Positions 35,746 to 48,555 are shown, counted from the first letter of the stretch. The stretch is 64,000 nt of DNA from Galerina marginata (GCA_023014335.1 JAECYW010000014.1:1178001-1242000); one strand, 5' to 3'. Program-made: numbers and translations. Notes: generated from the letters alone by a model not told the origin.

Positions 35746-38700
35746 ATGTCTGCCACCCTTTTGGAAACGGGAATTGTTTTAGTGGAACCTGGACGACTGC
35801 CATCAAGTTTGGCACAGCTCGATACACAAGCCCGGCGCCGGATGCTGTCCCCGGCGTTACAGAGGTTTCATTGGGGCACGAATATTATGGAGGTTCTGCA
35901 ACAGCTAGATCATGATCACTCACACGGGGTTGGTAATCTGAATCGTGGTACCGCGACGAAGCTAATAGACAGTATGCAGGAGATCATTTCGAATGTACTG
36001 CTGTATGAGCAGAAGTATTTGTTGAATGGAGGTGTCTCTAGGGAGTCGATGGAGATGCAACAGTTGCTTGGCATTAAATTCGAAGTCCAGGGCGCCAACT
36101 ACCACTTCTTGTCCACCGTGCCCCCCGACTGGAACGACTTGCAGGCATCGAAGGTTTGCAACCTAGTTTGCAGTTATAAACTGGCAGAAGCCCTTTGCCT
36201 AGTCAACGGATCTGTCGAAATTTCTGTAACGCCACAGCCAGCGATCACTACGAACTCACTCAACCTCCCGAGTGGCGCCTTCAATATTGTCGAAAGAATA
36301 TCTCCCTGGCCAGCAGTCCTGAAGGGTTTTTGCGCCGACTTGAGCAATGTCCGGCTCCCTTACCTTCCCCTTGACGAGGGACCGCCCAGCCCGCTTCCTG
36401 CGTCACTGCAGTTGCTTCAGGCCCTTTCCCAAGTGAACTCGGCCAGGAAGTTGGCGAAAATTCAGCACAACTTCCTAGTTGCAGCTGCTCATATAGCCTT
36501 CATTAAAGAGCATCGCGTCGTTGACCAAACATCACTGACCGGCGTTCCAAACGCCAATTACAACGTTCCGGATTTTCCTGAGATGACTTCTTCGTGAGTA
36601 ATCGTGTTTAGTTTGCGAACTATGTTGATGATTATATTCAGAGAGTTCATTACCAACCTTCAATCAAAACTGACAGGCGATGCGCTGGCCTATGCTCTCC
36701 AACTATGCTCATCTGAACCTGCCATCAGAACGATTAAATTTGTTTTACAACTTGCCCTCCTTGCCTCACCCGTCTTCCTTTGTCTCCCCATTAGTTTACA
36801 CAAAAAGGTATTTGGCCGCAAATATTTGATGGAATGGTCAAGCGCCCTTGGACCGGACAAACCTGACATTCTTCGTCGAGTGGAAAATGTCATATGGAAA
36901 GGTGTATTTAACATAGTGGAGCGACCAAGGGATGTCACAGCCATCCTGAAGCGTGTCAGTGACTCGCTTCCTTGGGGCGACATCAACACATTGGGTGATG
37001 AAGTGGACCATGTCACTGCATGGTTTAAACTTGAATCTAGGCGTCAACATCTACATCCCAAATCAACCTCCACGTCTGCTTATCCCCCCCAGGGTGTCAT
37101 CCAAACCCCTCGAGCAGTTCAGTCCGCAGCCTCAGATGTCCAGGAACCAGCCTCATGCCCAATGCACGCTGTGGAAGGCGTAAAGGAGACACAAACTCCA
37201 AGAATTTTGTCCCCTCCGATGTCAAGCGGAGGCGCAACGGCGCAGGCATGCATAACAGTCAGTCCTCATGTAAATGTGGCCGGGAATTCATCGCCTTCTC
37301 AACCCCGTTTACCGGTGAATGCGGTGAAGGCGAAGTTAGGTGGACCTGGCCAGGGAGACAGACATATGAATGACCCGGGGGATGACTTAGATGGAAACGA
37401 GGAAACGGCTGGATGCAAGGCTCATCAACATAAAGGGGCAGATGTATCGGCCAATACAGTTAATGGGGCAAGTCCACATGAAAGCAAAGAGCCGATGAAT
37501 CACGAAGTAGACATGGCGGTGGACGGAGCAAAAGCCAGGTTTGTCACTGAGCAACCATCTGGGATAGGCAGCGAAGCCGTCAATATTCATACGGAGGAAG
37601 AGAAGGTCAAGCGCGGAGGTCATGCTGAACTCACTAAGCAGAATGAACGTGAGGATGAAGACGCACACATGGATGAAAGTGAAGCTTCAACGGAAAACGA
37701 AGACGGCGACAGCGACCAAGGCGAACCTATGGATGAGGACAGAGGAGACACAGACAGCAACGACGGAGCCATCCAGGTGGACGAACATGATCAAGACGCA
37801 GGACGGCGCAATCACGAGGACAACGTCACCGATAATGATAAAGGTGAAGTTGTCAACAAGGATGAAGTTGACAGAGGAAGCCTGAATACACAACCAGAGC
37901 AAAATCTTCGCCGCTCTACCCGCGATAAGAAACCTGGCGCCGTGTTGAAACCTGAAACCTCATCGCACAAGGGTCTTAATTCGAACAAGGGCAGGAAGGC
38001 CAAAGAGAAACAAAAGTCCTCTTTACAAATGACAGAAGGCGTCAAAAAATATAACACCCGCTCGTTCCAATTGCAGGCTGGTATTCTTGTAGTATCTTTC
38101 ATTGGTCAAAGATTAATTCAAACACCCTATCAGGACAATATCATCACCATTGACGACAAGACAAACTGCGAGATCTTCTTTGCTCAGGAGGTTGTTGCTT
38201 ATGATATACAGGGCAGACAATATAAGTTCCGCCCCCGTTTGAATGTAAGCAGTCCTTGGTCACGGTTTCTTTAGCATAATAACATGACTATCCTGTCGTT
38301 GCTTTAGGTGCGAGAAGATGCCTTTTTATTAGAGGCCTTCGCCAGAGACGTGAGACGGATCTATGTGAAGGATGACACTAAAACACCTGTTCCTTTACAT
38401 GTCCGTCAACTCGACAACCCAAAAGACACCAGGTCAATCCTGCGAGGCTTTACAAAACAGCAATTCCTATCTATCGATCCTCGCCGATTACAAGAACTCT
38501 TTCGATCCTACCATTTTGTCATCTACGATGACAATGACCCTATACCCTTCAATGCAGAAGGACTCAAGACGCTTGAAAGGACTATGACCTCTCTTGTATC
38601 TATCCAAGGTGAAAATATAGTTCTATATCTTTTTCTACCAAGTTTAACATTTCGAAAAGACCAGTCTATTCCGCCGGAAGATGATAACTATGATGTTCAG

Positions 38701-40368
38701 GAAAGAGTTGGTACGCTGGCACAACTCCTTGCTGCAAGCTCCCAGGAACGAGGGGCGATTCTAAACACGGTCAATTTTCCACTGAGTCTATGCGGTGTTT
38801 CTCCATCAGTCTATTCTTCTGAGCTTGAGGCCTGGTTCGAAACGCAGGATCGTCAGTTCTGCAAGAATGTGGCCTACCCTACCTCCCACATGCACTGGGG
38901 AGCAGCTGGAACTACTGGTGCCAGAACCTGGCTGAGGATAGCCAGCGATGGTCAAGCTAACAGATTCAGTGTCCGGAGTGGAGCTAAATGGATTGTGCTC
39001 GGACGTCCTCCCAGTCAGTGTGACACGCCTGACCAACGTTTTTTCTCCCACATTGATCTCCTTACTGGCGACTTTGCCGCGAACGATTCATCATCTGCGC
39101 TATGGGATTACGAAGCAGTGTATTTACCAGCAGGCTCAACAATGTAAGTGCAAGAAAGGTTTTAATATTCTATCTAAATCTGTGCCGTAGAGTAATAAGG
39201 CCAAATACCCCTTATATGACTTACAACGTCCAAAATTCCATATGTCAAGGTCTCCAATTCTACGCCACGCACACACTGTGCGATAGTTTCTATGGAATAG
39301 TTCACTGCCTGATGACGGACTGTGTAACCGCGAATTTGCCTCAGCCTTCGTCTCGTGCTCTCCTCTTGCGCATGATCCACTATTTCCATCTTGTTTTCAT
39401 CGTACGTGGACAAGATCACACAGGTAAATTGATCCTGTTTACTTGTCCTGAGCATTCTAACATATGTTGCAGTTTCCCCGCACCTTCCTGATCTGGATCA
39501 CATCGACGGTATGATCAGTTTTCTGACTCTTTGTCATATTGGCATACTTTTCAACGTGCTTGACAAACGGTCATATCCGAGAAGGGGACAGTCCGAGATT
39601 GAATCTCTTCGCATGGAACAGTACGACGACAACACAGTTTCAAAGGAGGAGCGTCAGGGAATCATCTACGGTCGGGGCCTGGCGCTGGAGCTCATTCGCT
39701 GGGTGGCTTCGAGGTATGGTATACGGGAACACATTACAGATGACAAACATTTGGATATGGGCCTCCTAGACTTCCAGTTGCAGTGCCTTGTATGGCAAGG
39801 ATTATCCATTTTGTCCTATAAAAAGGGGATTCTGCAGGAGAAAGAGAAGCAAGATCAGCAAGCAGATGAAGATGACGAGGAAATGGACGAGCAGGCAGAC
39901 GAGCAGGCAGAAGACGAGCAGGCAGAAGACGAGGATGAGGTTCTTGTCTCGTTATCGGCCCTTGAACGACAACTGGAGTGGTCCATGAGTACCGTCCCAT
40001 GGATGCAAGACAGTTGGCTTCGGGCAAAGCAGGCGATGACTGAGGCCTCTGACCGTGATGAGGTGGACATAAACATGCAGTGCAAGGGCGGTAATAGGAC
40101 CACTGCTCCATTTCGGCATCATTTACGAGACTTTTCCTATCGACCTTGGGGTGAGCCGTCAATTTCTTTACCCTCAGTGACTCGGAATTAAAGAAATCTA
40201 CCAGGCTCCCAGGAGATTTACGACAATGGTATGACGGCTGGCGATCGTCTCTACTTCATTGGTGAACACCTTCTTTGGTCTGTAACGACCAAGTCAGAAC
40301 CCAAGGCTTTCAAGAGAAAGTTGGACCGTCACCTCGCTGAACATCCAAAGGCCAAACGTCGTCATTAG
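35746..40368 (+). CDS. large JmjC/cupin-like protein
   Basis: Six exons (35746-36593, 36642-38244, 38308-39143, 39191-39423, 39473-40150, 40205-40368) give 1453 aa. Residues 1-400 are of unknown fold. About 430-770 are low complexity, strongly acidic with D/E/N/S runs, then a basic patch. About 810-1230 resemble the degenerate JmjC-type cupin seen in Agaricomycete families: SHMHWGAAGTTGARTWLRI near 1010 and YLPAGSTM/RPNTPYMTY/NSICQG near 1090. The usual metal-binding HxD/E is replaced by H-M-H, so hydroxylase activity is doubtful. A second acidic run (DEDDEEMDEQADEQAEDE) lies near 1290. A nuclear or chromatin role is possible but inferred. The start lies just after a dispersed element. Confidence 0.75.
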
Positions 40369-41164
40369 CTGAAATTCTACATGTTGTTTGTATTGTGATC
40401 TCAATGACAAAGACCGAGTCCAGTAGGAAATTGATGACATCTCCGAGTTGAATACACTAGCTTGAGGGCCATTGCCTTGCATGGCATTTACGAGTCCATT
40501 TGCACTCCATTTAAATTCAGATATTCAGGTAATCAACAGTACAAATCTATTGACAAGTGAGTAAACCTACGATGAGGAAAACAGAAGACGAGCATGTAAT
40601 CTGTTTGGCTGTACAAGAAGGTTTGCTCGATTCGTGAGGTACCGTAAGCAATGATGAGGGCTAGCCCTCGCGGCGACAACAGCAGAGACAACTAGAAGTA
40701 GTCGGGAGCGCTATCCATCTGTGGACTAACATCGTCGACTCAGTTACGTCTCCTCCACCTCGAATTGCACCATATCTGATGCTTGCCTCTGGCAGTGGCC
40801 TATGCCGCTCATCCTGTCTTCCCTCTTCCTTCAGCTACCGAGAGACGTTGAAGGCAGCCGCCGTCGCGACGATGACTACTGGAAGTAGTCGAAGCTACAA
40901 CGATGACAACAGCAGCTTGGTGGCGGGGGCTTCTCCAATGGCCGAACTGGCGAATCGTTAAATTAACGAAGGTTCGTTGGGCTGCTAGAAACAAAGGAAT
41001 GTAGGAACTCGGACTCAACTGATACTTTATCTGAATGGCTGGCTCGGCTTGTCACCTCCAACTCTTTGCGAGCCTTGTGCACCTTTTGGGACGATGTTGA
41101 GGCAGCAAACGCAAACGGACAATGTTCCTGCCATCAACAGCGTCTACGCATGGGTGTGCGCAAC
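40369..41164. other. intergenic, no gene seen
   Basis: 3' flanks of two convergent genes. ORFs up to 70 codons without support. Confidence 0.5.
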
Positions 41165-42723
41165 TCACAATCGGGTGCGGGGGTGCAGTGGGACTGCGGA
41201 CAGCGTGGCTACCAGCTTTCGGGGAGTCAAATACCTAGCAAGAGGAACATTGACATTCATGATGGATATAGGATAACAAACCTTGACGCTGAGACCAGCC
41301 GCCCTGAAGGCCGGAACTTTAATATCATTGACCACTATTTCTCCAGTATATGTCATGAACGAAGGTCCATCTCCCTATGAAAGGTTTATTAATACCAAAT
41401 CAAGAGCTGACCACAACTTGATACAAACCGCATGCTTGAATGTACCTTCTCCAATACAATCAACCCTCCACATGTCGGTCTTCACTCCAGCCATGATGGT
41501 GTTCCTAAGGCAAGGGATCAGTGACGCAAGAAATGAAGGCAATGCACCACGCTTGTAAGTATACGCTAACAAACTTACCTAATGTCGACAGTCGTCTGTC
41601 TCATCAGCTGAACACGAGTTATCTTTCGGGCAGAGACGCCATTATTGGCCGTAGGGCCCATGGGTAGGAATGCGGCAAGCGATACTGCCGAAGACTCCAA
41701 AGAAAGATGGAAAGGTATCGGCTTCGACATGCAAAAGACGCGAAGCAGGAACGTAAAGTTTAGCCACAATATTTGGCCGTGTGGATGACTTGGAATGAAG
41801 AACGGATTCGAAGACTTTCCAGTCTGGTGTTGCAATGAATCCGACTGGACCATGCTGCAGTGGAGGAGGGATGGGGGATGACGGACGACTACGTGGGTAG
41901 TACACGAATGGAGTGGAGACAACGCTTGAGACAATATTAGATGTCTTATTTTAGAAGAAAAGCGGTCGGCGTATGTCGACCCTACATGGATTCCAAGAGA
42001 CCTCGATTTCATCTTCGGCATCGGGACTCCGTTGGACTTGCCGACAATCGTGGTAACGGAATACTTGGAATGGAGTCAAGGACTGAACAAAACTGAAGCA
42101 TTGAGAATGGCTTACATCGTAGCGACGAACCCCGGCAGCCCCGATAGTTTGACATCAAAAGTTGGAGGAAGAGGCTAATATTATCGAGGTTAGGATCACG
42201 AATAGGACCTCTACAGTGATATCACTGACGTAGGTTTTCTCTTCGTATGTGAAGGTGCTAGGAAGCCCAAGTGAGAAATGTAGTGAAGTTGGACAGAGAG
42301 TATTAGCCGTGTCCTTGGTCCAGAGCAAAGCAGTATCCAAGCACAGTTCTGCGACCGCGGTCCCTCCTTCTGCGATCTCCTTGAGGCGAAGCCTTCCTTC
42401 AATCTGTACATATATTTATTTTAGATTGAGAAGGAAATGCGCAGCAGTGACTTTCCTGGACTTCCACGCTAGTTACTGCCTCTGGCCTAGAGAGCTCGAC
42501 CGTACCTTCCACGACATCCGTAGAGCCATAGATAGGCAGAGCGACGTTATTCTCCTGAGCAGATAAACGCAGCCGTATTCCTCCTCCCTTTGACTGTGGA
42601 TGGCCTAGCCCGAAGTCGATCACCTAGTGCGAGTCTTTGTTCATAACTGTGAGGCTCGGCAGAGTACGATGGGATCTGATTTAAAGAAGGGGCGATATAA
42701 GACGGAAGGCTGACAGTCGACAT
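41165..42723 (-). pseudogene. arrestin-like (LDB19/ART family type) gene with frameshifts and a dead splice donor
   Basis: The order of segments matches fungal arrestin-like proteins: IPSYSAEPHSYEQRLAL, GGGIRLRLSAQENNVALPIY, IEGRLRLKEIAEGG, SLHFSLGLPSTF, PLPPTFDVKLSGLPG, YYPRSRPSSPIPPPL, PIPFHLSLESSAVSLAAFLP, TDMWRVDCIGEGTFKH and TGEIVVNDIKVPAFRAAGL. Three lesions break it: a frame change near 42600, a second one near 41740 (after LYVPAS), and a donor at 42455-42454 that reads CAG|GAAAGT with GA where GT is expected. Remaining introns have normal ends. Intact relatives are adaptors that recruit ubiquitin ligase to plasma-membrane transporters. A sequencing error could explain one lesion, hardly three. 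Confidence 0.8.
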
Positions 42724-43421
42724 GGATGGGACTGAGAAAGAGAGGCGCGGCGGATAGAATTCCGTGCAAGTGTGCACTTGCGCTAAATACTGGGTCTTGA
42801 GCCACAGCCTGAGAGACCCTCAAATTAGATTCCGGTAATCACGACCCCTAACCTGCGCGGTCCTGGACGTCCACTGAGATATTCAGGCCCCATGCAGGAA
42901 GCATGGCATGCCTGACCAATACCTGCCAATTACTTCGTCATTGTGTTCACACCAATCGCAGAATGCGGGCTTACACAGGTCGTTTGACAACATTGCAGCT
43001 TGCGCCAGGGCGTATAACCTAGCGAGCGCTCCGCCTCTTCAATCTTGTCCAGAAGGGGTCGGCTCTTGCGGGATTAAATAACATCAAATGGCCAGGCACT
43101 GGAGCCTGTATTATTCTTAGCCTTGGTGGTGGAGTGGTGGAGTGTTTCTTTTGAAAGTGACTTGCCTCGAGTTGCTACGTTTCTCACGGGCCCCAGCTTG
43201 CTTCTAAGTACAAGTTCAGATTGAAAGAGGCCAAGTTAAATTCCCAATGCTCGACGTTGTGGCGGCTTTCTAACTCTGCCAGGAGAAAGGGATTGACAGA
43301 ACGTATTTACGAACAGATAAAAACGGGCGTATAAAATAAAAAACAAGTCCGAATGTTGGCGTTATACAAGGATGGAGAATTCTCGAACGTTGACGATACA
43401 ATGTAAGATGCAGAAAAGAAA
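42724..43421. other. intergenic, no gene seen
   Basis: Promoter side of the arrestin pseudogene and 3' flank of the MLP1-like gene; no ORF of note. Confidence 0.5.
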
Positions 43422-46175
43422 CTACTCGGCACCAGGTGGCCGTCTGACAGGAGCAGGTCTAGCTGCAGGCTCAGCAGGTTTGAGCCGCTTAGCGAGTGAG
43501 TCTTCGGAAGATGTCGATCCTTCCTCTGGAGGTCTCTTTGTTGCTGCACCTATGATAGAAACCCCTCCAGCAGGAGCAGCAGGGGGTGCAGGTCTCACAG
43601 GCGCCGTACGCAAGGGAACGCCTCCACGACCCGCACCAGGAGGTAACCCACCTCTACCCAAACCCCTAACCGCGCCGCCCCTTGCACCACCAGGGCCTGG
43701 GTTGACCGTCGGTTTCCGAGGTAGGTTGCCAGCGTTTGCATTCGGAGCTGTTGCACTGGCTGCTGCTGCTGCTGCTGCTACAGCAGGAGTCGTTTTTGGG
43801 TGGGACGTTCCAGTAGCGAGTTGTTGGGAAGATGGAGCGGTTGGTTTTGGAGCGACATTCTGCGGTGCTGCGGCGGCGGCTGGGGCGACAACTGGCACAG
43901 AGGTATTTGGGGTCGAAGGTGGAGGAAGCACAATGCCAGCAGCTTGCCATTCGTGAATTTGGGCCTCAAGCTCCTTCACTCTCTTTTGAGCTTTCACTAG
44001 TTGCGAGTCCTTTAGCTTTCCTTTCGCAACTTGTTCCATGCGGCCACGATCCACAGCTGAAGCAATGTCTTCAGCATGGCGAGCTTCTATCTCTTTCCTG
44101 AAAATTTCTAAAGCAGCATCAATAGCCGCTTGTTGATCTGCGTTGTTTGCCGGGGGTGCAGGGGCTGGTTGCGTCTTAAGGGCTTCCTGTACTGCAGAGG
44201 CGACCTTATCTTTTAACTCTGTCTCGTGCTGAGCCTTGAGTTTTTCTTCCAAAGCTCGCAGTTCGTCGGCGTGGCGTTTGGAAAGTTCTTGAGATGTTGG
44301 GTCAGCTCCGGCATTCATATCTGCCTTAGCCTTTTCAACCGCCTCAGAGACGAGAGCTGCTTGCTTGTCTGCCTCAGCAGCCTTTGCCTTCATCAGGTCC
44401 TGGATACGTACTTGGAATTTATCCTATTGTTTCATGAGATGGGGAGCACTGAGAGGAGAATATACTCACATTTTGGAATTTGATGCTCCTGAACTCATTT
44501 GTTGCCTTTTGAACTTCCGCAGTTGCACACTAAAAGCAAGTCAGAATGAGATTCAAAAATAAATTGAGAAATAAATACCTTGAGCTTTTCCAGCGCCTCA
44601 TCGCGCGACTTTACCAACTGGGCTTTTTCAGCTTCCCAATTGCTTGGCGAGTCAGTTGACTCAGCCAGAGGCGCAGGAGCTTTATTCCAAGTCTCCTTCT
44701 CGCCAAGTAATTTATCACGTTCTGCTTGTAGGTTTGTCTGAATAACATCATCAGTAGCTTGAAGAGTAAGAAATGCTAATTCATTTACAATAAGTGCATT
44801 TTGCTTTTGTATCTCTTCCAGCTGAGCAGCTGAAGGTGCCGGTGCTTCAGGCTTCAATGCCTGAGAAGCTTTCTCCCAATTTCGCTCGGAATCCTTGAGT
44901 ATTCTTATTGACACTGTCCTGGCCCGCAAGCTTGTTTCCAAGGCCTCAATCTAATGCAAGATGTTCAATGCAGAAAGAAACAATAGCAACAAGAAATACC
45001 GACCCTCGTTGATTGAGCAACTGCTTCGCTTTCCTTCTCCTTGAGTTTCTCCTCCGCCGCAGATAATTCAGCCTTCAGCTTGGTAATTTCATCCTTGAGG
45101 GCCTGAACTTCTGACGGATCGATTCGGTCATACTTCGTGGTAAAAAAGGACTTAGTAACAAAACCAACAAAGGCGGTATACAGAATAAGGCATACCTTGC
45201 TGAGGAGTATTTCGTTCTTGCCACCTCCGGGACTCTTGTTCAAGGCGTTGCATCTGTAACTTTGTCGCTTCGAGCTCAGCCTGGGCAGAACGTGCCTTTT
45301 CCTTGGCTGGCTCAAGTTCTTCTGAAAGTTGCATGAGCTTGGATTCAAGTTCGCGGGCCTTCTTAATAGCGCTCTCGCTTTCCGTCCTAAGGGTGGCATT
45401 GCTTTCCCGTAAAATGTTTAGTTGATTGATCCTCTCAACAAGTTCGGCGTGTTGCGCCGCAGATACCGTGTTCTCCAAAGCTCGCTCCCGTTCCTGTGAA
45501 TGATTTAGAACAAATCCTGTTGCCAGATGGGTCAATTTACCTCGGCAAGGGTCGTGCGCGTCTCTTGCAACGTCAGTGAAAGGCGGTCAACTTGGGTCTT
45601 CAAGACCTCGTTCTCTCGTTTGCTCATCTCAAATTGTAGGTCAACAATCCCCTTTTCTTTGCGCAGGTAGTTGACCACAACTCGGAGTTCCGATAACCTG
45701 TTTTCAGTGTCGCCAGAAGCATCTGGTGGAAGCTCGTGGTCAATAGGAGCATCGGAAGCTTGTCGTATACGAGTAGCTTGGGCACTAACGGATTCGAGAT
45801 GTTGATGAAGGACAGTATTCTGCTGTGCCAGGTCCTGGGCGCTGACACATCCAATTAAGTCAGCAATACAATGCGAAGATCGATTGATAGAATTACCGGG
45901 CATTGAGATCCGCAACTTCTTTGTCAAGCGCCTCCTTTTGTTGCCTCCAACTATTCTCCGATGAGGTGAGTTTAGCCTGGGCTGTTTCTGATACAGTAAG
46001 GCGCTCTCGAGCGGCAGCTTGAGATGTTGTTAGATCTTTCTTCAGGCCGTCGATCAATTTCATGGATTCTGCATGAGCAATAATTTCATGAGAATATCGC
46101 TCTTCAGCGGCCTGGAAGAGGAATTAGTCAGTAGAGATTGGTCTACTAGAGCCTACGTACTTTAGCACGATCCAT
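43422..46175 (-). CDS. nucleoprotein TPR/MLP1-like protein, C-terminal half only
   Basis: Eight exons in the proposed model: 46175-46161, 46111-45897, 45841-45541, 45493-45196, 45110-45004, 44950-44579, 44529-44470, 44423-43422; 789 aa. The protein is almost wholly coiled coil; ELRVVVNYLRKEKGIVDLQ is the MLP1/TPR signature. The C-terminus is an A/P/G/R-rich tail with RG and GRG motifs and a KRLK patch. Full-length MLP1/TPR proteins, filaments of the nuclear-pore basket, exceed 1600 aa, so the N-terminal half is missing. The frame slips at about 45205: LLSK at the end of exon 4 is one frame off from RRWQERNT. Using the acceptor at 45112-45111 skips the slip and restores frame. A 51-nt GT-AG stretch in exon 6 (about 44790-44740) may be an extra intron. 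Functional status is uncertain. Confidence 0.7.
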
Positions 46176-46662
46176 TACGACGAGCGGAATCGAGGTTCCG
46201 GTATGACCTGGCATGTTGTTGGGCAAAAGACGACGACGCGGATGCCATTTGACTGTGGACGAGGTAGAGGCGCGGCTGTAAACAAAGAAATCGACGGCAC
46301 AGAGCGCGACGCGTTAACCACGTGCGTGGTCACGAAATGACGTATGGGGGGTTCCACGGTTCAAGTGCACCAGACGGTCCAACCCATCATTCTCATGATC
46401 GGGTGATTCTCACGGGAGAATTTCCTTATATATCACCACTGCGGATGACGAGACTAAAACGAGTCCTTACATAAATAGGACTAATAAAAAAAAATACATT
46501 GCTAAGTTGAGTTCAAGGATACGTCCGCAATGACTGGAGTTTCAAGGGCATAAAAATATGTATTCAGGAATAAAGGAATGGTGTCAACTCGCGAGTCCAT
46601 CTCCCCAGGCCCAGCCAATTGTTGCGAGTTCGATCCGTTGTTTAGACCTCAAGCTTCAAGCC

Positions 46663-48507
46663 TCAAAGGGCGATAATCTCAGAGCGTTCGTTCTCTGGCA
46701 CGTTGCGTCTCTCCCTGATTGCGACCGAGCGAGAATTGGCAGTAAGCATCGGTAAAGCTCGGAAGTCCTGTTGTTCCTCCTTGCCTAATGATTCTTGCAT
46801 TAGTTTAGATCCCAATTCGGGTATTTCGGAGGTCGAGTGAGCCAGTTTGTCATGGGTAAGTTTCGCCCAGATCTCTTGTTGGACAAGCGGGGCGATCGAT
46901 GCAATGAAGTGGCTTGCAAGAGAAATGGCAATGCACAAGATCGCAAGTCGAAATGTGGAACGGTCAGATTCTATGCTCTGCTTTACACCAGCTTGATTGA
47001 CTTCCTGGAGCAAAGTCGATTGTCATTGGAAGGCTGCTATCAAATTTAACATACCTTGTAGCACCAAACAGTCAGGACGCTTGGCGATCCTTCTGTGCAC
47101 GATGACGCGACTAGAAATTCGCTAGCGCCACATTTTGAGGCCTGGTTAATAATTTAAATCCCTCATAACATATGTAGATAAGAGCGGCTGACGTGTATGG
47201 CGTCTATTTGGTGAGCTCTCCCTGCCAACAGATGTTGAGGTACACAAATTTCGTGGTTTAACAAGGTTTACCTGGGACTTTCAGTTTAAGTGCAAATGAG
47301 GCATCGCGGGTTTGAAAAATATGTATAGCCCCGTCTCTAGCCGCGGACGCAAGATAGGAACCACCTCGCAATATAGCGAGGCCTTGATTGCAGTCCTCAT
47401 AGACAGGATGGAGTCCTGAGTACTTTTTCACGAAGGTAGCGATGTCATAGAAATCGACGCCATGTCTGAGGTTAAAATTTGCCAACAGTCCTGAGGCCTC
47501 CAGCAGGGACGCGCTGCCACTGCGATAGTGTTGTGATTTGATAACTAGATAGTTAAGGAATTGATGTTGGTGACTCACAGGTGGCTATGTTCGTTGGTGG
47601 AGTTGTCTTCTCCTAAAATGTGCTCTTCGACGAGCGTCCAAGGTTGAAGGGAGAAGGTTTGCCTGGCATGGTATTGTGTTGAATATAAGTTAGGTAAAAG
47701 AATAAACACCTACACAAGGGCGTTTTGAAGGTAGCCGACCATTATTCTTGATCCGTTACCAGTGAAGCTAACAAATCTAGGTAATTGATATGCCGTAGTT
47801 TCGGAAGGCCCAGGTTGCGGGGTAAGTCGTCCTAAATTTCCGATAAATAGTTTTACCTCCTAAAACCTGGAAAACTTGCCATCCTCGGGTATAAATTTCC
47901 ACAGTTTAATCGAACCAACACCCTCTCCAACAGACACCAATGTTTGCGTAATTGGGCAGTAGTCAAGGCTTTCTACTGAAATATGAGATACGCCGTCGCC
48001 ATGCGCTTTGACATTGCACACTTCTGAGAGTCGAGCCTGTGGTCGAGTTTAAGGTTGAGATAAAATTGTCGGTCATACACTTACCGCCTCGTTTCGCATT
48101 GAGTAAACCACCAACCAGCCTCTTGTCGTGCCCACAGCAAGCGTGTCGGTGGTAATCCAAAATAAGTCTGACACGCCTCCGGCTTCAAAACCGAGTAGTC
48201 GAACTTGTTGGGGACCATCAACCTCGTCGGACCGAAGGTTGAAAATAGCGATAACTCCATCCTCGTCTTTAGGTCTCGACGGTTAAGGAGTTACCATGTC
48301 AATAGATGGGAACTTACTTCCGGCTGCAAGAAGACCATTTCCGTTCAGTTTCAGACAGTTAAGGCGGTATGAACTCTTGGTGGATATTTGATGACTAAAA
48401 ACGGGCAGGTCGCCGATCTGGATATGTTTGAATGAGTGCCAGCCGCCATGATGATTGACAGACCTCACTTTGTGAGAAAATCTGAAAAAAGGGATGAGAG
48501 AGACCAT
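46663..48507 (-). CDS. WD-repeat protein with C-terminal membrane helix
   Basis: Nine exons (48507-48318, 48266-48085, 48036-47880, 47831-47714, 47662-47579, 47519-47272, 47221-47193, 47141-47055, 47004-46663) give 478 aa with every phase matching. Propeller strands: YRLNCLKLNGNGLLAAG, GVIAIFNLRS, DTLAVGTTRGWLVVY, LVSVGEGVGSIKLWKF, RFVSFTGNGSRIMVGY, LAILRGGSYLASAARDGAIHIF and PSVLTVWCYK. Residues about 385-410 (FRLAILCIAISLASHFIASI) form one hydrophobic helix, followed by about 70 polar residues. Intron 3 (47832-47879) starts with GCAAGT, a GC-AG intron. Paralogue of the soluble gene at 24854-26306. Localisation on an internal membrane is an inference. Confidence 0.85.
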
Positions 48508-48555
48508 GGGCAAGAAAGGATAGGTCGAAGTCGATATGAAAAACAGAATTACTCG

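Noticed and set aside
43372..43956. 194-aa plus ORF, alanine- and glycine-rich
   Set aside because: Antisense of the A/P/G-rich tail of the MLP1-like gene, which has supported exons.
46620..46650. GCGAGTTCGATCC, tRNA B-box-like string
   Set aside because: No cloverleaf, A box or acceptor stem could be folded around it.
46837..47049. Possible CRISPR-like or tandem array signals in the WD-gene 3' region
   Set aside because: No regularly spaced direct repeats are present, and the organism is eukaryotic; nothing in the window fits a CRISPR array.
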